A stretch of DNA of 64,000 nucleotides from an uncultured Burkholderiales bacterium (GCA_945952065.1 CAMFGY010000014.1:52513-116512), one strand, 5' to 3'. Positions 19,391 to 29,240 are shown, counted from the stretch's first letter. Made by a program: numbers and translations. The notes: a model not told the origin generated them from the letters alone.

Positions 19391-20374
19391 TCAGACCGTC
19401 AGCATGAAGCTCAGCCGCGCGTCGCCATGTGCGCCCAGCGCATGAATGCGCAAATGCAGATCGGTGCGGCCAGCATTGTTTTCATTCAGGCTGGCCAGCC
19501 TTTCCAAGGGCTGGCTGGACAGCCGCGCGGTGTTCAGTGTGGGCTCGTCGGTGGGGCTGCGCTTCTTCAACAGTGGCGCCATCGCGCGCATGAAGCGGCT
19601 CGCTTGTTCCACCTGCTTGGCGTTGGGTTTGCCGGCCTCCCGAGTGCTCTGCATTTCTTGCGGGCTGCAGCCTGCCGCCAGCCCCCCTAACATCCAACAT
19701 GCAGGGAAGTCGAGCAGACCGACGGCATACACGCCTTTGCGACCGGCGCTGCCGTAGAGCGCAATCAGTTGCGGCCCTTTTTGAACATAGGCCTCGGTGC
19801 TCTCGACCCGGGTCAAGTCAAAGCCGCGCATGCCCAAATGGGCAAACAATGCGTGCTGCGTGTGGGCCAAGGAGTCAATGGCCGGTTGTTCCGCTTTATT
19901 GGGCGCGAGTTTGGCGGGCGGGCTGGCGGCCGTGCTGGGCTTGGAGGTCTCGCCCAAGCTGCTGGCAAGCGTCAATGCGCTTCGCCCCAAGCCCAGCGCC
20001 ACCGCATTGCGCAGCGCTTGGTTTTCAAAAGGCTTGTTGAGCACGAACAGCGCCCCATTGCTGCGGGCTTGAGCTTGGCACTCATTGGCCCGGTCGGTGG
20101 TCACAAAGCCGACCGCGATGTCGTGATGCCCGGTCTGTCTCAGGGCTTGTAGCAACTCAATGCCGGACACCCCAGGCATGTGCCAGTCCGACAAAACCAG
20201 ATCCGGTTTGAACGCCTGGACCTTGTCGAGCGCTTCGGCGCCATCGTTGGCGGTTTGAAAGTCCAGATGCCCGAGTTCTTCGCATTCGAGCGCTCGGCGG
20301 ATGATGGCCTGGATGGCGCGACTGTCATCGACGATCAAGATGCGTTTGCCGACGGCATTTGCATTAGCAGACAT
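19391..20374 (-). CDS. Response regulator with uncharacterised C-terminal domain
   Basis: A 327-residue protein. Residues about 10-130 are a CheY-like receiver: RILIVDDSRAIQAIIRRAL supplies the acidic pocket, LVLSDWHMPGVSGIELL the phospho-acceptor Asp, and FVLNKPFE the conserved Lys. A variable Ala/Pro linker (about 135-170) leads to a C-terminal domain containing RKGVYAVGLLDFPACWMLGG. This domain has no DNA-binding, GGDEF, EAL or HD-GYP motif. Its Gly-rich strand-helix pattern is loosely like CheC/CheX phosphatases, but this is a weak impression. It precedes the coiled-coil membrane gene in a two-gene operon. No histidine kinase lies adjacent. Confidence 0.82.
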   Translation of the reverse strand: MSANANAVGKRILIVDDSRAIQAIIRRALECEELGHLDFQTANDGAEALDKVQAFKPDLVLSDWHMPGVSGIELLQALRQTGHHDIAVGFVTTDRANECQAQARSNGALFVLNKPFENQALRNAVALGLGRSALTLASSLGETSKPSTAASPPAKLAPNKAEQPAIDSLAHTQHALFAHLGMRGFDLTRVESTEAYVQKGPQLIALYGSAGRKGVYAVGLLDFPACWMLGGLAAGCSPQEMQSTREAGKPNAKQVEQASRFMRAMAPLLKKRSPTDEPTLNTARLSSQPLERLASLNENNAGRTDLHLRIHALGAHGDARLSFMLTV

Positions 20375-20694
20375 GGTGGTGCCCCCGCAGTCATGGCTTC
20401 ACCATGACGCTTTTGTTCTCATTCTCTGATTGGCTCCCTGATCCCCGCATCGTTTGTGACGATGTGCTGAGGTGGCCCATAACTGCTGAGCTCGATGGCT
20501 GCGGAGTGTCAGTGCAGTCCGGCGGTTTGATCGAGTGAAAAGCCAGGTCTTGACCGTCTAGATTCATGGTCGACGTGGTCTTGGTGCGCAGTTCGCGCAT
20601 TGGTTGGCGAAAGAAGATGGGGGCCGAGCTTTCGTTGCAGGCTTTTTCCCTCGCTTCATACGCCCTGATGTGGCGCGCAAAGCACAATAGAGCG
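20375..20694. other. Divergent intergenic region without a recognisable gene
   Basis: These 320 bases separate the response-regulator operon from the FAD oxidoreductase gene and must hold both promoters. Short open frames exist on both strands, including one of 98 codons on the minus strand, but they lack homology and ribosome sites. I see no strong -35/-10 pair; TTGCAG-16-CATACG upstream of 20695 is only a weak candidate. Confidence 0.5.
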
Positions 20695-21831
20695 ATGGAA
20701 AAAGTGGACGCAGTGGTGATTGGCGCGGGGGTGGTGGGGCTGGCTGTGGCGCGGGCTTTGGCTCAAGTGGGCCTGGAGACCTTGGTCCTGGAGCAGGCTC
20801 CGCACATCGGAGCCGGAGTCAGTTCCCGCAACAGCGAAGTGATTCATGCCGGTCTGTATTACCCGCCGGCCTCCTTGAAGGCCCGTTTGTGTGTGCGTGG
20901 CCGAGACCTGCTGTATGCGTATTGCGAGACCCACCAGGTCGCCTACCGGCGCTGTGGCAAATTGGTGCTTGCAACGGACGTGCAGCAAATGGCAGGGCTG
21001 CAGGCCTTGGCCGCCAAAGCGCAGAGCAATGGCGTGCACGATTTGCGTTGGCTTTCGGGCCAGCAAGCGCAGGCGCTGGAGCCGGCCTTGCGCTGTGAGG
21101 CCGCGTTGCTCTCTCCATCCACTGGGATTGTGGACAGTCACGGCCTGATGTTGTCTTTGCAAGGGGATATGGAGGCTGCGGGTGGCGCGCTGGCCCTGTG
21201 TTCAAAGGCACTCAGATTGCGGCCGTATGCGGGACAGTGGCATTTGGATGTGGCCAGTCAAGGGGCCGCTGAGATGGCATTGCAGGCCCGCTTCGTGATC
21301 AATGCGGCAGGCCTGTGGGCGCCGTTTTTGGCGCAACAGACCGCGGGACTTGGCGCGGCATTCCGTCCGCAGCCGCGCTTCAGCAAAGGCAGCTATTTTT
21401 CTTTGACCGGGCCAGCACCGTTTACCCGTCTGATCTACCCCTTGCCGCAGGACGCGTGGCTGGGGGTGCACCTGACGCTGGATCTGGCCGGGCAGGCGCG
21501 CTTCGGGCCCGACGCGCAGTGGCTGGACAGCGACTTGATTCAAACGCCTGAGCAGTTGGACTACCAAGTCGATGCGCAGCGGGCACAGGCGTTCTACGCC
21601 GATGTTCGGCGTTATTGGCCTGCCTTGCCGGACGGTGCGCTGCAGCCGGCTTACAGCGGCGTACGCCCCAAAATTCATGGCCCCCATGAAGCTGCGCCCG
21701 ACTTTCGGGTCGACGGCCCGGCCCAACACGGCTTACCGGGCTTGGTGAACTTGCTGGGCATTGAATCCCCGGGGTTGACCAGTTGCTTGGCTTTGGCGGA
21801 AGAGGTGCTGCGGCGCTTGTCCCTGCCGTGA
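20695..21831 (+). CDS. FAD-dependent oxidoreductase, L-2-hydroxyglutarate oxidase-like (DAO family)
   Basis: A 378-residue flavoprotein. The N-terminal [17 protein letters not shown] is the FAD-binding loop, followed by [18 protein letters not shown] and then LKARLCVRG, which is typical of the LhgO/L-2-hydroxyglutarate dehydrogenase group of the DAO family. The C-terminal part has [12 protein letters not shown] and [16 protein letters not shown], closing the flavin site. It would oxidise a 2-hydroxy acid and feed electrons to oxygen or quinone. The ATG at 20695 matches the family start. The gene stands alone and is followed by a terminator. Confidence 0.87.
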   Translation: MEKVDAVVIGAGVVGLAVARALAQVGLETLVLEQAPHIGAGVSSRNSEVIHAGLYYPPASLKARLCVRGRDLLYAYCETHQVAYRRCGKLVLATDVQQMAGLQALAAKAQSNGVHDLRWLSGQQAQALEPALRCEAALLSPSTGIVDSHGLMLSLQGDMEAAGGALALCSKALRLRPYAGQWHLDVASQGAAEMALQARFVINAAGLWAPFLAQQTAGLGAAFRPQPRFSKGSYFSLTGPAPFTRLIYPLPQDAWLGVHLTLDLAGQARFGPDAQWLDSDLIQTPEQLDYQVDAQRAQAFYADVRRYWPALPDGALQPAYSGVRPKIHGPHEAAPDFRVDGPAQHGLPGLVNLLGIESPGLTSCLALAEEVLRRLSLP

Positions 21832-21841
21832 GTTTGGTGAT

Positions 21842-21875
21842 CTTTGGTATTTTTTACTTGAGACCAAGGTTTTTT
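21842..21875 (+). terminator. Intrinsic terminator after the FAD oxidoreductase gene
   Basis: CTTTGGT and ACCAAGG pair (one G-T pair) around a 14-base AT-rich loop, followed by six T residues. Confidence 0.7.
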
Positions 21876-22028
21876 CATGGCGAGCTGATGGGCATTTATG
21901 GCTTGAGAGGTTTAGCGACCTGTTCTCCTGTTGCCTCCTTGAATTGAACCCCATGTTTCCTGAGCTTTTTTCTTTTTGCAGGAGTGCCTGAGGGGCTAGA
22001 GTTGGCGAGTGTTCGTTGAACCGGGCCC

Positions 22029-25000
22029 ATGATGCCGAATCGCGTACTTCTTCGCCTTTCGATTCGTCAGCGGATTTTCCTGCTTGCCCTGATTGCGATC
22101 TTGCCGGCGATTCTTTTGTGGGTCGGCACTTTGGTCGCTGAGATGCGGCGTGGCGAAGTCGCGGCGCACGAGCGCTTGCGCTCTCTGGCCAATGAAGTGG
22201 CTGGCGGACTCGAATCCACGATTCAACGAGGACAGGCACAGCTGACCCGTATCGCTGCTCGTCCGCAGGTCAGGGCTCTAGATCGCAACCGATGCGATCC
22301 TGCTATCGCTTATTACGCACAGATTAATTCTGAGTTCAGCTCATTGGTGGTGCGTGATCTCCAAGGGCGAGCGGTCTGTTCCTACCTGGCTGACACGGCG
22401 GCGACACTGCCTCCTGCCAATCCGAGTTGGTTTGCCGAGGCCTTGTCTAAAGACGGTTTTTCGGTATCCGGGGCATTTTTTGGGCAAAGCAGTGGTCGGT
22501 GGATTTCGTCCTTGTCCATGCCGATATTTGACTCCAGCGGTCAGCGCGGCGGGCTGTTGCGGATATCTCTTGATTTAGTGAAATTGAGTGAATCTCTGAT
22601 GGCCCACCTGCCCAGCAGCGCGCTGATCACTGTCATTGATCAAAAAGGCATGGTGCTGTTGCGCTCTAAAGAGGCCGTCTTGCATATCGGCCATGCTATG
22701 CCGCAGTCCTTTCTGATGCAGGCTGAGCGAGCGGGTCGTGCGGTTTTTGAGGACCCGAAAAACGTTCGCGCAGGGGGCTACTTTTCCGCGCAGGACCGAG
22801 ATGGTGTTCCTCGACTGTATTTCAGCCGACCCGTGGCTGAGGGTGATTGGCGTCTGTTTGTTGGCTTGCCTGAGGATGAGTTGTTTGCGGAGCATCGCCG
22901 AGTCTTGAGCCGCAGCTTGGTGCTGTCTTTGTTTGCATTGGCTTTGACTTTGTTCCTCGCTTGGCGCCTAGGCCGAAGCATCGTCCGGCCCTTGAAAGCT
23001 ATATCTGAAACCCTGGATGCCGAAACTGCTAAATATGGCTTGATGCCGGCGAACATGGTCTCGCAAGGCGAAATCGATCGATTGGGCCTTCAATTGAAGC
23101 AGGTGCTGGATGCCCGGCGCGAGGCGGATGCTGCCCTGCGGCTCAGTGAGGCCAACTATCGTGCCTTGGTCGAGCATTCCCCAGATTTGATTGCAGGCAT
23201 CGACAGGGGCGGACGCTTTTCTTTTGTCAACAATGCCACCGAGGCGGTTTTTGGCGTTGCGGCGCAGGACTGTATTGGGCAGTCGGCCTTGAGTTTCGCC
23301 CATGCCGACGACCGAGAACCGACGCTGCAAGCCCTGAAGACATGGTTGGAGGGCGGTGCGAACAGCGGCTTGCGCTGGGAGAACCGACAAGTCGGACGAC
23401 ACGGTCGCGTGCATTGGCTGCAATGGCATATCTCAGCATTGCGCGATGCACAGGGGCAGGTGTACAGCTTGAGTTGCATCGGCCGCGATGTGACGGCAGT
23501 GCGTGAGCAGCAACGCTTGCTGAACGACACCCAAGCGATAGCGCATATCGGCAGTTGGCGCTTGGACCTGCGCAGCGGTGAGCGAACCTGGAGCAGCGAG
23601 ACCTATCAGTTGTATGGCTTGGCGCCAAGCGAGCGCTTGCCCGTTTCGTTCGGGCCGGAATACCAAGCCTTGCTGCATGCCGATGATCGGGCGCCAGTGC
23701 AGGCTTGGTTTGCCGCCTGCCTGTCGGGGCAAGACCCGGGTGGGATTGAGTTCAGGGTGTGCCAGCCCTCAGGCGGCTATCGCTGGTTGTTGGGCTACGG
23801 CGCGCTGGAGCGCAGTGCAGACGGCGAGCCTTTGAGCCTGTACGGCACGGTGCAAGACATCAGCGAGCGCAAGCTGGCTGATGAACGGCTGAGCCAAGCG
23901 AAGAGCTTCAGTGGTGCGGTGATTGATGCATTGACCGAGCGCATTGCCGTCCTGGATGCCCAAGGCGTGATCATTTGCGTGAATCGGGCCTGGCAAGACT
24001 TTGCTCGACAAAACAGCGAGAGCGCCCAGGCTTGCAGCTCCATTGGTGTCAACTACCTTGAGGTTTGTAGCCAAGCCGAACAGAGCCTTGTCGACGCCAA
24101 TGAAGCCATGGCCGCCAGACAGGGCATTCAAGACGTGCTCAGCGGGCGTCGCACCGAGTTCAGCCTTGAGTATCCCTGTCATTCGCCCACTCAGGAGCGT
24201 TGGTTTCGCTTGCGTGCTTACACCTTGAAGCAGCAGGGCGGCGGCGCGGTGGTCAGCCATGAAGACATCAGCGCGAGCTGGCTCGCCGAAAAGGCCTTGG
24301 CAAAAAGTGAGGCCAGCTTCAAGAGTTCTTTTGAATGCTCGGCCATTGGTATGGCCTTGGTTTCGACCGATGGCAGCTGGTTGCGTGTGAACGCCAAGCT
24401 CTGCCAGATGTTTGGCTACACCGAAGCCGAGATGATGGCGATGGACTTCAAGCAGTTGAGTCTGCCCGAGGATCTTGATCAAGACCTGCGTGAACTTCGG
24501 CGGCTCTTGCGGGGCGAGATCGACTCTTATGTTTTGACCAAGCGCTATTTCCACAAAGCGGGCCATGTGTTGTGGGGCTTGCTGTCGGTTGCGGCGGTGC
24601 GGGATGCGTCAGGCCAGATTCTCCATTTGGTGACGCAGCTCAATGACATCAGCGAGCAAAAAAACATTGAGCAGCAACTGCTGACAGGCAAGGCCTTGTT
24701 GAAAGCGTCGGCCCAGCATACCCAGGCCATTTTGGACAATATGCAAGACGGGGTCATCAGCATCGACGATCACGGCCTGATGCTCTCCTTCAGCCAAGCG
24801 GCCACGGAGATCTTTGGCTATCTGCCTGAAGAAGTGCTGGGTCGCAATGTCTCCATGCTGATGCCCGAGCCGCATCGAAGCCACCATGACCACTACTTGG
24901 CGCTTTATGCCGAGGGGGGCGAGGCACGCATGATTGGTCGACCGCGGGAGTTGCAGGGCTTGCGCAAGGACGGCAGCTTGTTCCCGATGCTTTTATCGGT

Positions 25001-26405
25001 TTCAGAGCTGAGGAATGATGGGCATATCCGTTTTGTGGGACTGGTGCGAGACATCTCTGTCCGGCAACGCTATCTCGAGGAGATGCACCGCCTGGCCTTT
25101 TATGACCCATTGACAGGCTTACCCAATCGGCGCCTGTTGCTGGACCGGCTCAGCCAAGCCATGCTGGCCTCGGGACGAAGCACTGAACACGGCGCTTTGA
25201 TGCTCTTGGATCTGGATCACTTCAAGCTGCTCAATGACAGTTTGGGCCATGAAGCTGGCGATCAGTTGCTGATGCAAGTGGCCGCAAGGCTGCAATCCCA
25301 AGTCCCCGAGGGAGACAGCGTGGCCCGCTTCGGCGGCGATGAGTTCGTGGTGCTGTTGGGCAGCTTGAGTACCGAGCGCGCCGAGGCGGCCAAAGCCGTA
25401 GAGCTGATCGCCGAACGCTTGTTGCAGGTGCTGGAACAGCCCTACGCTGTTTGCGGGCAAGAGCATGTTTGCACGCCCAGCATCGGAATCGTGGTCTTTT
25501 TGGGTGAGCAAGAAGATCGCCAGGAACTGCTGAAGATGGCCGACGTGGCGATGTACCAGGCCAAGGCCAGTGGCCGCAACCGCGCCTGCTTTTATGACCC
25601 CGTGTTGCAGGCTTCGGTGTCAGAGCGCCAGAACTTGGCTCGCGATATGCGGCAAGGTTTGGCCGCACAGGAGTTCGAGCTCTTTTACCAAGTGCAGGTC
25701 GATGCCCAGGGCAAGACTATGGGCGTGGAGGCCTTGGTGCGTTGGCGCCATCCAATTCATGGCCTGATGTCGCCGCTCTTTTTCATCCCATTGGCGGAGG
25801 AAACCGGCCTGATTCTGCAGCTGGGGCAATGGGTGTTGGAAACCGCCTGCGCGCAATTGCGCAGTTGGGCAGATCGGGCCGAGACCGCGTCTTGGAGCAT
25901 GGCGGTCAATGTCAGCGCCTTGCAGCTCGCGCAAGAGGACTTCGTGGACTCGGTGGCCCAAGCGCTGCGGCGCAGCGGTGCCAATCCTTATCAACTCAAA
26001 TTGGAGCTCACCGAGAGCATGCTGGTTCAAGATGTGGAAGACGTCATCACCAAGATGCGTGCCCTCAAGGCCATGGGGGTGGGCTTTTCTTTGGATGATT
26101 TCGGCACGGGCTATTCGTCCTTGTCGATCTTGAAGCGATTGCCCTTGGATCAGCTGAAGATTGATCAATCGTTTGTACGCGACTTGCTGACCGATTTGAA
26201 TGATGTGGTGATCGCTCGGACGGTGATGGCCTTGGGGCAAAGCCTGGGCCTCAAAGTGATTGCGGAAGGCGTGGAGAACGCGGGGCAGTTGGAGGTTTTG
26301 AGCACCATTGGCTGCCAAGCCTTCCAGGGCTATTACTTTGGCCAACCGGTGCCCGCGCAGGAGTTGCCGCTCAAGGTGGCCTCACAGCGCATGCCCACCA
26401 CATGA
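22029..26405 (+). CDS. Membrane sensor with five PAS domains, GGDEF and EAL domains (c-di-GMP turnover)
   Basis: A 1458-residue protein. The first transmembrane helix (LLALIAILPAILLWVGTLVA) and the second near residue 300 (LVLSLFALALTLFLAWRLG) flank a periplasmic Cache-like sensor of about 250 residues. A HAMP-like stretch follows, then five PAS modules beginning near 372, 502, 624, 760 and 896. The GGDEF domain has DPLTGLPNRRLLLDRL and an intact RFGGDEFVVLLG near 1102, but Pro replaces the Arg of the inhibitory RxxD site. The EAL domain has MGVEALVRWRHP near 1233, plus ELTESM, LDDFGTGYSS and VIAEGVE, so phosphodiesterase activity is likely. Whether it makes or degrades c-di-GMP in the cell is unknown. 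Confidence 0.93.
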   Translation: MMPNRVLLRLSIRQRIFLLALIAILPAILLWVGTLVAEMRRGEVAAHERLRSLANEVAGGLESTIQRGQAQLTRIAARPQVRALDRNRCDPAIAYYAQINSEFSSLVVRDLQGRAVCSYLADTAATLPPANPSWFAEALSKDGFSVSGAFFGQSSGRWISSLSMPIFDSSGQRGGLLRISLDLVKLSESLMAHLPSSALITVIDQKGMVLLRSKEAVLHIGHAMPQSFLMQAERAGRAVFEDPKNVRAGGYFSAQDRDGVPRLYFSRPVAEGDWRLFVGLPEDELFAEHRRVLSRSLVLSLFALALTLFLAWRLGRSIVRPLKAISETLDAETAKYGLMPANMVSQGEIDRLGLQLKQVLDARREADAALRLSEANYRALVEHSPDLIAGIDRGGRFSFVNNATEAVFGVAAQDCIGQSALSFAHADDREPTLQALKTWLEGGANSGLRWENRQVGRHGRVHWLQWHISALRDAQGQVYSLSCIGRDVTAVREQQRLLNDTQAIAHIGSWRLDLRSGERTWSSETYQLYGLAPSERLPVSFGPEYQALLHADDRAPVQAWFAACLSGQDPGGIEFRVCQPSGGYRWLLGYGALERSADGEPLSLYGTVQDISERKLADERLSQAKSFSGAVIDALTERIAVLDAQGVIICVNRAWQDFARQNSESAQACSSIGVNYLEVCSQAEQSLVDANEAMAARQGIQDVLSGRRTEFSLEYPCHSPTQERWFRLRAYTLKQQGGGAVVSHEDISASWLAEKALAKSEASFKSSFECSAIGMALVSTDGSWLRVNAKLCQMFGYTEAEMMAMDFKQLSLPEDLDQDLRELRRLLRGEIDSYVLTKRYFHKAGHVLWGLLSVAAVRDASGQILHLVTQLNDISEQKNIEQQLLTGKALLKASAQHTQAILDNMQDGVISIDDHGLMLSFSQAATEIFGYLPEEVLGRNVSMLMPEPHRSHHDHYLALYAEGGEARMIGRPRELQGLRKDGSLFPMLLSVSELRNDGHIRFVGLVRDISVRQRYLEEMHRLAFYDPLTGLPNRRLLLDRLSQAMLASGRSTEHGALMLLDLDHFKLLNDSLGHEAGDQLLMQVAARLQSQVPEGDSVARFGGDEFVVLLGSLSTERAEAAKAVELIAERLLQVLEQPYAVCGQEHVCTPSIGIVVFLGEQEDRQELLKMADVAMYQAKASGRNRACFYDPVLQASVSERQNLARDMRQGLAAQEFELFYQVQVDAQGKTMGVEALVRWRHPIHGLMSPLFFIPLAEETGLILQLGQWVLETACAQLRSWADRAETASWSMAVNVSALQLAQEDFVDSVAQALRRSGANPYQLKLELTESMLVQDVEDVITKMRALKAMGVGFSLDDFGTGYSSLSILKRLPLDQLKIDQSFVRDLLTDLNDVVIARTVMALGQSLGLKVIAEGVENAGQLEVLSTIGCQAFQGYYFGQPVPAQELPLKVASQRMPTT

Positions 26406-26470
26406 ACTCGGCGCGGGCGCGGGGGCATGGGCAAGCTGCTCAAGCTGTGCTGTGACGCACGCTCAAGCTT

Positions 26471-27211
26471 TCAGCGCGAGAGCTCGCGCGACCAACTGCC
26501 TTCTTTGAGCAGTTCAAAAGGGCGAAAGCTGGTTTTGTAAGCCATCTTGGGGCTTTCGGCGATCCAATAGCCTAGGTAGAGATGGCTGAGTTTGAGGTCG
26601 CGCGTTTGTTGGATCTGCCACATGACGTTGTAGGTGCCATAACTCGCAGATTCTTCGGGCTCGTAGAAGGTGTACACGGCCGAGAGCCCGTCATTGAGCA
26701 GGTCCAGGATCGAAACCATTTTCAAGACCGAACGTCCATCGGCTTGCGTTTCTCGAAACTCCACCAGCCTCGAATTGATGCGGCTTTGCAGCAGAAACTG
26801 GGTGTACTGGTCCACACTGTCGTGGTCCATGCCGCCGCCACTGTGGCGGCCGTTTTGGTAGCGCAAATAGAGCTCGTAATGCTCTTGGCTGAAGCCCAGT
26901 CGCATCACCTTGGCCTGCAGATGCTGATGCTGCCGCCAAGCCCGACGCTGGCTTCGTGAGGGCGCAAAGTCCGCCACCGGAATGCGCAGGGGCACACAGG
27001 CTTTGCAGCCCTCGCAAAACGGGCGGTAGGTGAAGAGCCCGCTGCGCCTGAATCCCGCGGCCACCAAGCCGGAATAAGCATCTGCGTGGATCAAATGGCT
27101 GGGCGTGGCCACTTGGGAGCGCGCCATGCGGTCCGGCAGATAGCTGCAAGGGTAGGCTGCAGTGGCGTAAAACTGCAGCTGGGCCAGCGGTAGCTCCTTG
27201 GGGTAAGTCAC
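26471..27211 (-). CDS. bpt: Aspartate/glutamate leucyltransferase (Bpt, R-transferase homologue)
   Basis: A 246-residue tRNA-dependent N-terminal transferase that adds leucine to proteins with N-terminal Asp or Glu, marking them for ClpAPS. It shows [20 protein letters not shown], then [13 protein letters not shown], and [20 protein letters not shown] with the conserved cysteines. The true start is GTG at 27211 (family N-terminus VTYPKELPL), two bases after the aat stop. An ATG-initiated frame reaching back to 27337 runs inside aat and is rejected. With aat directly upstream this is an N-degron operon. Confidence 0.95.
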   Translation of the reverse strand: MTYPKELPLAQLQFYATAAYPCSYLPDRMARSQVATPSHLIHADAYSGLVAAGFRRSGLFTYRPFCEGCKACVPLRIPVADFAPSRSQRRAWRQHQHLQAKVMRLGFSQEHYELYLRYQNGRHSGGGMDHDSVDQYTQFLLQSRINSRLVEFRETQADGRSVLKMVSILDLLNDGLSAVYTFYEPEESASYGTYNVMWQIQQTRDLKLSHLYLGYWIAESPKMAYKTSFRPFELLKEGSWSRELSR

Positions 27212-27213
27212 GG

Positions 27214-28032
27214 TCAGAGGGGGCTTGAGTGTTCGGTCGGCAAGGGCGGCTGCAGTGCGTCGCCGGTGTTGGTCTCGGGCGCTTGTTTGCCTGTATCTTC
27301 GCTGAGCCTTGCCCAAAGCGCAGGGTGAAATTGCCAATTGCTCGGTGCGTGCTGTGCCAGCACGCGCTTCAAATGCGCTTCAAACGCTGTTCGGGGCAGT
27401 TCACTGGCGCCCAGCGAGGCCAGGTGTTGGGTGTTTTGCTGGCAATCAATCCATGCAATGCCGTGCTGACGGCACAGGCAGACCAAGGCCGCGAGCGCAA
27501 TTTTGGAGGCATCGGTGCGCCGCATGAACATCGACTCGCCAAAAAACATGCGGCCCAGATTGATGCCATACAGCCCGCCCACCAGTTCACCATCGATCCA
27601 GGTCTCGATGCTGTGCACGCAGCCCTGCTGGGCATTCCAGGCCAGATAAGCGGCTTGCATCTCGGGCAGGATCCAGGTGCCGGACTGGCCCTCACGAGGC
27701 GCGCCGGCACATGCGCGCAGCACCTGGGGCAAGTCACTGTCAACGCGTATTTCGCAGCCCGGCGTTCGAATGAAATGCTGCACCGTCTTGCGCAGCGAAC
27801 GTGCGAGCTTGAAGTTCGCGGTTTGCAGCACCATGCGCGGGTTGGGGGCCCACCACAGCGGCGGCTGTTGCGGCCCATACCAAGGGAAGATTCCTCTTGA
27901 ATAGGCCTGTTGCAAGCGCTCCGGTCCCAATTCACCACCGGCGGCCAAGAGCCCGGGCGCATCCGAATCTGGCCCCAGCGCGCAATTGCTGGGGGGGAAG
28001 TCTTGCCTGGGATCGTCGAGCCATTGAATCAT
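27214..28032 (-). CDS. aat: Leucyl/phenylalanyl-tRNA-protein transferase
   Basis: A 272-residue enzyme that adds Leu or Phe to proteins with N-terminal Lys or Arg, making them ClpS/ClpAP substrates. Diagnostic segments are [40 protein letters not shown] and [17 protein letters not shown], with [16 protein letters not shown] near the C-terminus. The start [15 protein letters not shown] at 28032 fits the family; an upstream extension to 28401 crosses a divergent gene. The gene is divergent from the ArsC-family gene with 24 bases between starts and is coupled to bpt. Confidence 0.96.
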   Translation of the reverse strand: MIQWLDDPRQDFPPSNCALGPDSDAPGLLAAGGELGPERLQQAYSRGIFPWYGPQQPPLWWAPNPRMVLQTANFKLARSLRKTVQHFIRTPGCEIRVDSDLPQVLRACAGAPREGQSGTWILPEMQAAYLAWNAQQGCVHSIETWIDGELVGGLYGINLGRMFFGESMFMRRTDASKIALAALVCLCRQHGIAWIDCQQNTQHLASLGASELPRTAFEAHLKRVLAQHAPSNWQFHPALWARLSEDTGKQAPETNTGDALQPPLPTEHSSPL

Positions 28033-28056
28033 TGGCGGTATGGTAGCGTGCAGGCT

Positions 28057-28410
28057 ATGAAAATCACGGTCTACGGAATTCCCAATTGCGACACGGTCAA
28101 GAAAGCCCGCAGCTGGCTCAGCGAGCGAGGCTTGGACTACAGCTTTCATGATTTCAAGAAACAAGGCGTGCCGCCTGCTCGTCTGGATCATTGGCTGGAT
28201 GCAGTGGCTTGGGAAACCCTGGTCAACCGCAAGGGCACGACCTGGCGCGGCCTGGATGAAGCCTTGAAGGCGTCGGTGCAAGACCGGGCCAGCGCCCGAG
28301 CGCTCTTGTTGGATCATGTCAGCGTGGTCAAGCGTCCGGTGGTGGAGTGGCCCGATGGTCGAGTGAGCGTCGGCTTCAAGCCCGAGCTCTTTGCTGAACA
28401 CCTTGGCTGA
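28057..28410 (+). CDS. ArsC/Spx/YffB-family thioredoxin-fold protein
   Basis: A 117-residue protein beginning [20 protein letters not shown]. The single cysteine in NCDTVKKA is the ArsC-family active site; later [13 protein letters not shown] and [15 protein letters not shown] complete the fold. It belongs to the YffB subgroup, glutathione-dependent thiol reductases of unclear substrate, rather than true arsenate reductase; no arsenic genes lie nearby. ATG 28057 was chosen. A 13-base tandem duplication covers its stop codon. Confidence 0.88.
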   Translation: MKITVYGIPNCDTVKKARSWLSERGLDYSFHDFKKQGVPPARLDHWLDAVAWETLVNRKGTTWRGLDEALKASVQDRASARALLLDHVSVVKRPVVEWPDGRVSVGFKPELFAEHLG

Positions 28411-28418
28411 ACACCTTG
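28393..28418 (+). repeat. 13-base tandem duplication at the end of the ArsC-family gene
   Basis: GCTGAACACCTTG occurs twice back to back (28393-28405 and 28406-28418) and a third partial copy GCTGA follows. The stop codon lies in the junction, so the second copy is untranslated. It looks like a recent slippage event. Confidence 0.9.
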
Positions 28419-28517
28419 GCTGAGGCCTTCTGCTGCCGAGGTGCTATGGGGCAGGGGCTGGACTGTTAAGCTCCGCCTTCATTCTTTGCAGCTCACCGCA
28501 ATTCAAGTTCGCGCTCC

Positions 28518-29240
28518 ATGTTCACAGGCATTGTTCAAGGCGTGGCCACCGTGGCCGCCATCTCCGACCGGCCCGGCCTACGCAGCTTCACCTTGCAATT
28601 TCCCCCGGGCTTTTGCGCCGGATTGGAGATTGGCGCCAGTGTGGCCAGCGACGGGGTTTGTCTGACGGTCACCGGGCTTGATGCGCAGGCCGATCGGGCC
28701 GACTTTGACGTGATGCAGCAAAGCCTGAAGCTCACCACCCTGGGCGGCTTGAGCCTGGGCAGCCGCATCAATGTCGAGCGCGCGGCACGCGACGGCGCGG
28801 AGATCGGGGGCCACCCTTTGTCTGGCCATGTGGACTTCCAGGCTGAACTCTTGGCCATCCACCAGCCGCAGAACAACCATGTGCTGCGCATCGGCGTGCC
28901 CGCGCCCTGGATGCGCTATATCTTTGCCAAAGGCTATGTCGCCATCAACGGTGCCAGTTTGACGGTGGCCGAAGCGGGCCGTGAGGCCGATGGCGCGGGA
29001 TGGTTTGAAGTCTGGCTGATCCCTGAGACCCTGCGCATGACCACGTTTGGTGACAAGGGCGTTGGCGCGCCCTTGAACATCGAGATTGAACGACAGACCC
29101 AGGTCTTGGTCGACACGGTTCGCGATGCGGTGCAAGAGCGCTTGGGCCCCTTGCTGCCGGCCTTGGAGCAGCTGTTGCGGGATCGGGGTCTGGGGCTGGA
29201 TGGGCTGCCCCTGCAGACCGCGCCGCGCGCGGGCCTTTAA
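28518..29240 (+). CDS. ribE: Riboflavin synthase alpha subunit
   Basis: A 240-residue protein with the two-fold repeated lumazine-binding architecture. The first half begins MFTGIVQGVATV with GVCLTVTGL, MQQSLKLTTLGG and GGHPLSGHVDF. The second half repeats this as YIFAKGYVAINGASLTVAE and LIPETLRMTTFGDKG. Family members dismutate two 6,7-dimethyl-8-ribityllumazine molecules into riboflavin. It is some 25 residues longer at the C-terminus than typical. It stands alone, away from ribBA or ribH, and no FMN riboswitch is seen in the 107-base upstream gap. A second copy in a rib operon elsewhere is possible. Confidence 0.88.
   Translation: MFTGIVQGVATVAAISDRPGLRSFTLQFPPGFCAGLEIGASVASDGVCLTVTGLDAQADRADFDVMQQSLKLTTLGGLSLGSRINVERAARDGAEIGGHPLSGHVDFQAELLAIHQPQNNHVLRIGVPAPWMRYIFAKGYVAINGASLTVAEAGREADGAGWFEVWLIPETLRMTTFGDKGVGAPLNIEIERQTQVLVDTVRDAVQERLGPLLPALEQLLRDRGLGLDGLPLQTAPRAGL

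Noticed and set aside
20391..20687. 98-codon minus-strand frame in the response regulator/oxidoreductase gap
   Set aside because: Ser/Thr/Pro/Lys-rich with no domain, no ribosome site and no neighbour support; probably promoter DNA.
27212..27337. N-terminal extension of bpt
   Set aside because: It overlaps aat, lacks homology, and a GTG at 27211 gives the exact family N-terminus.
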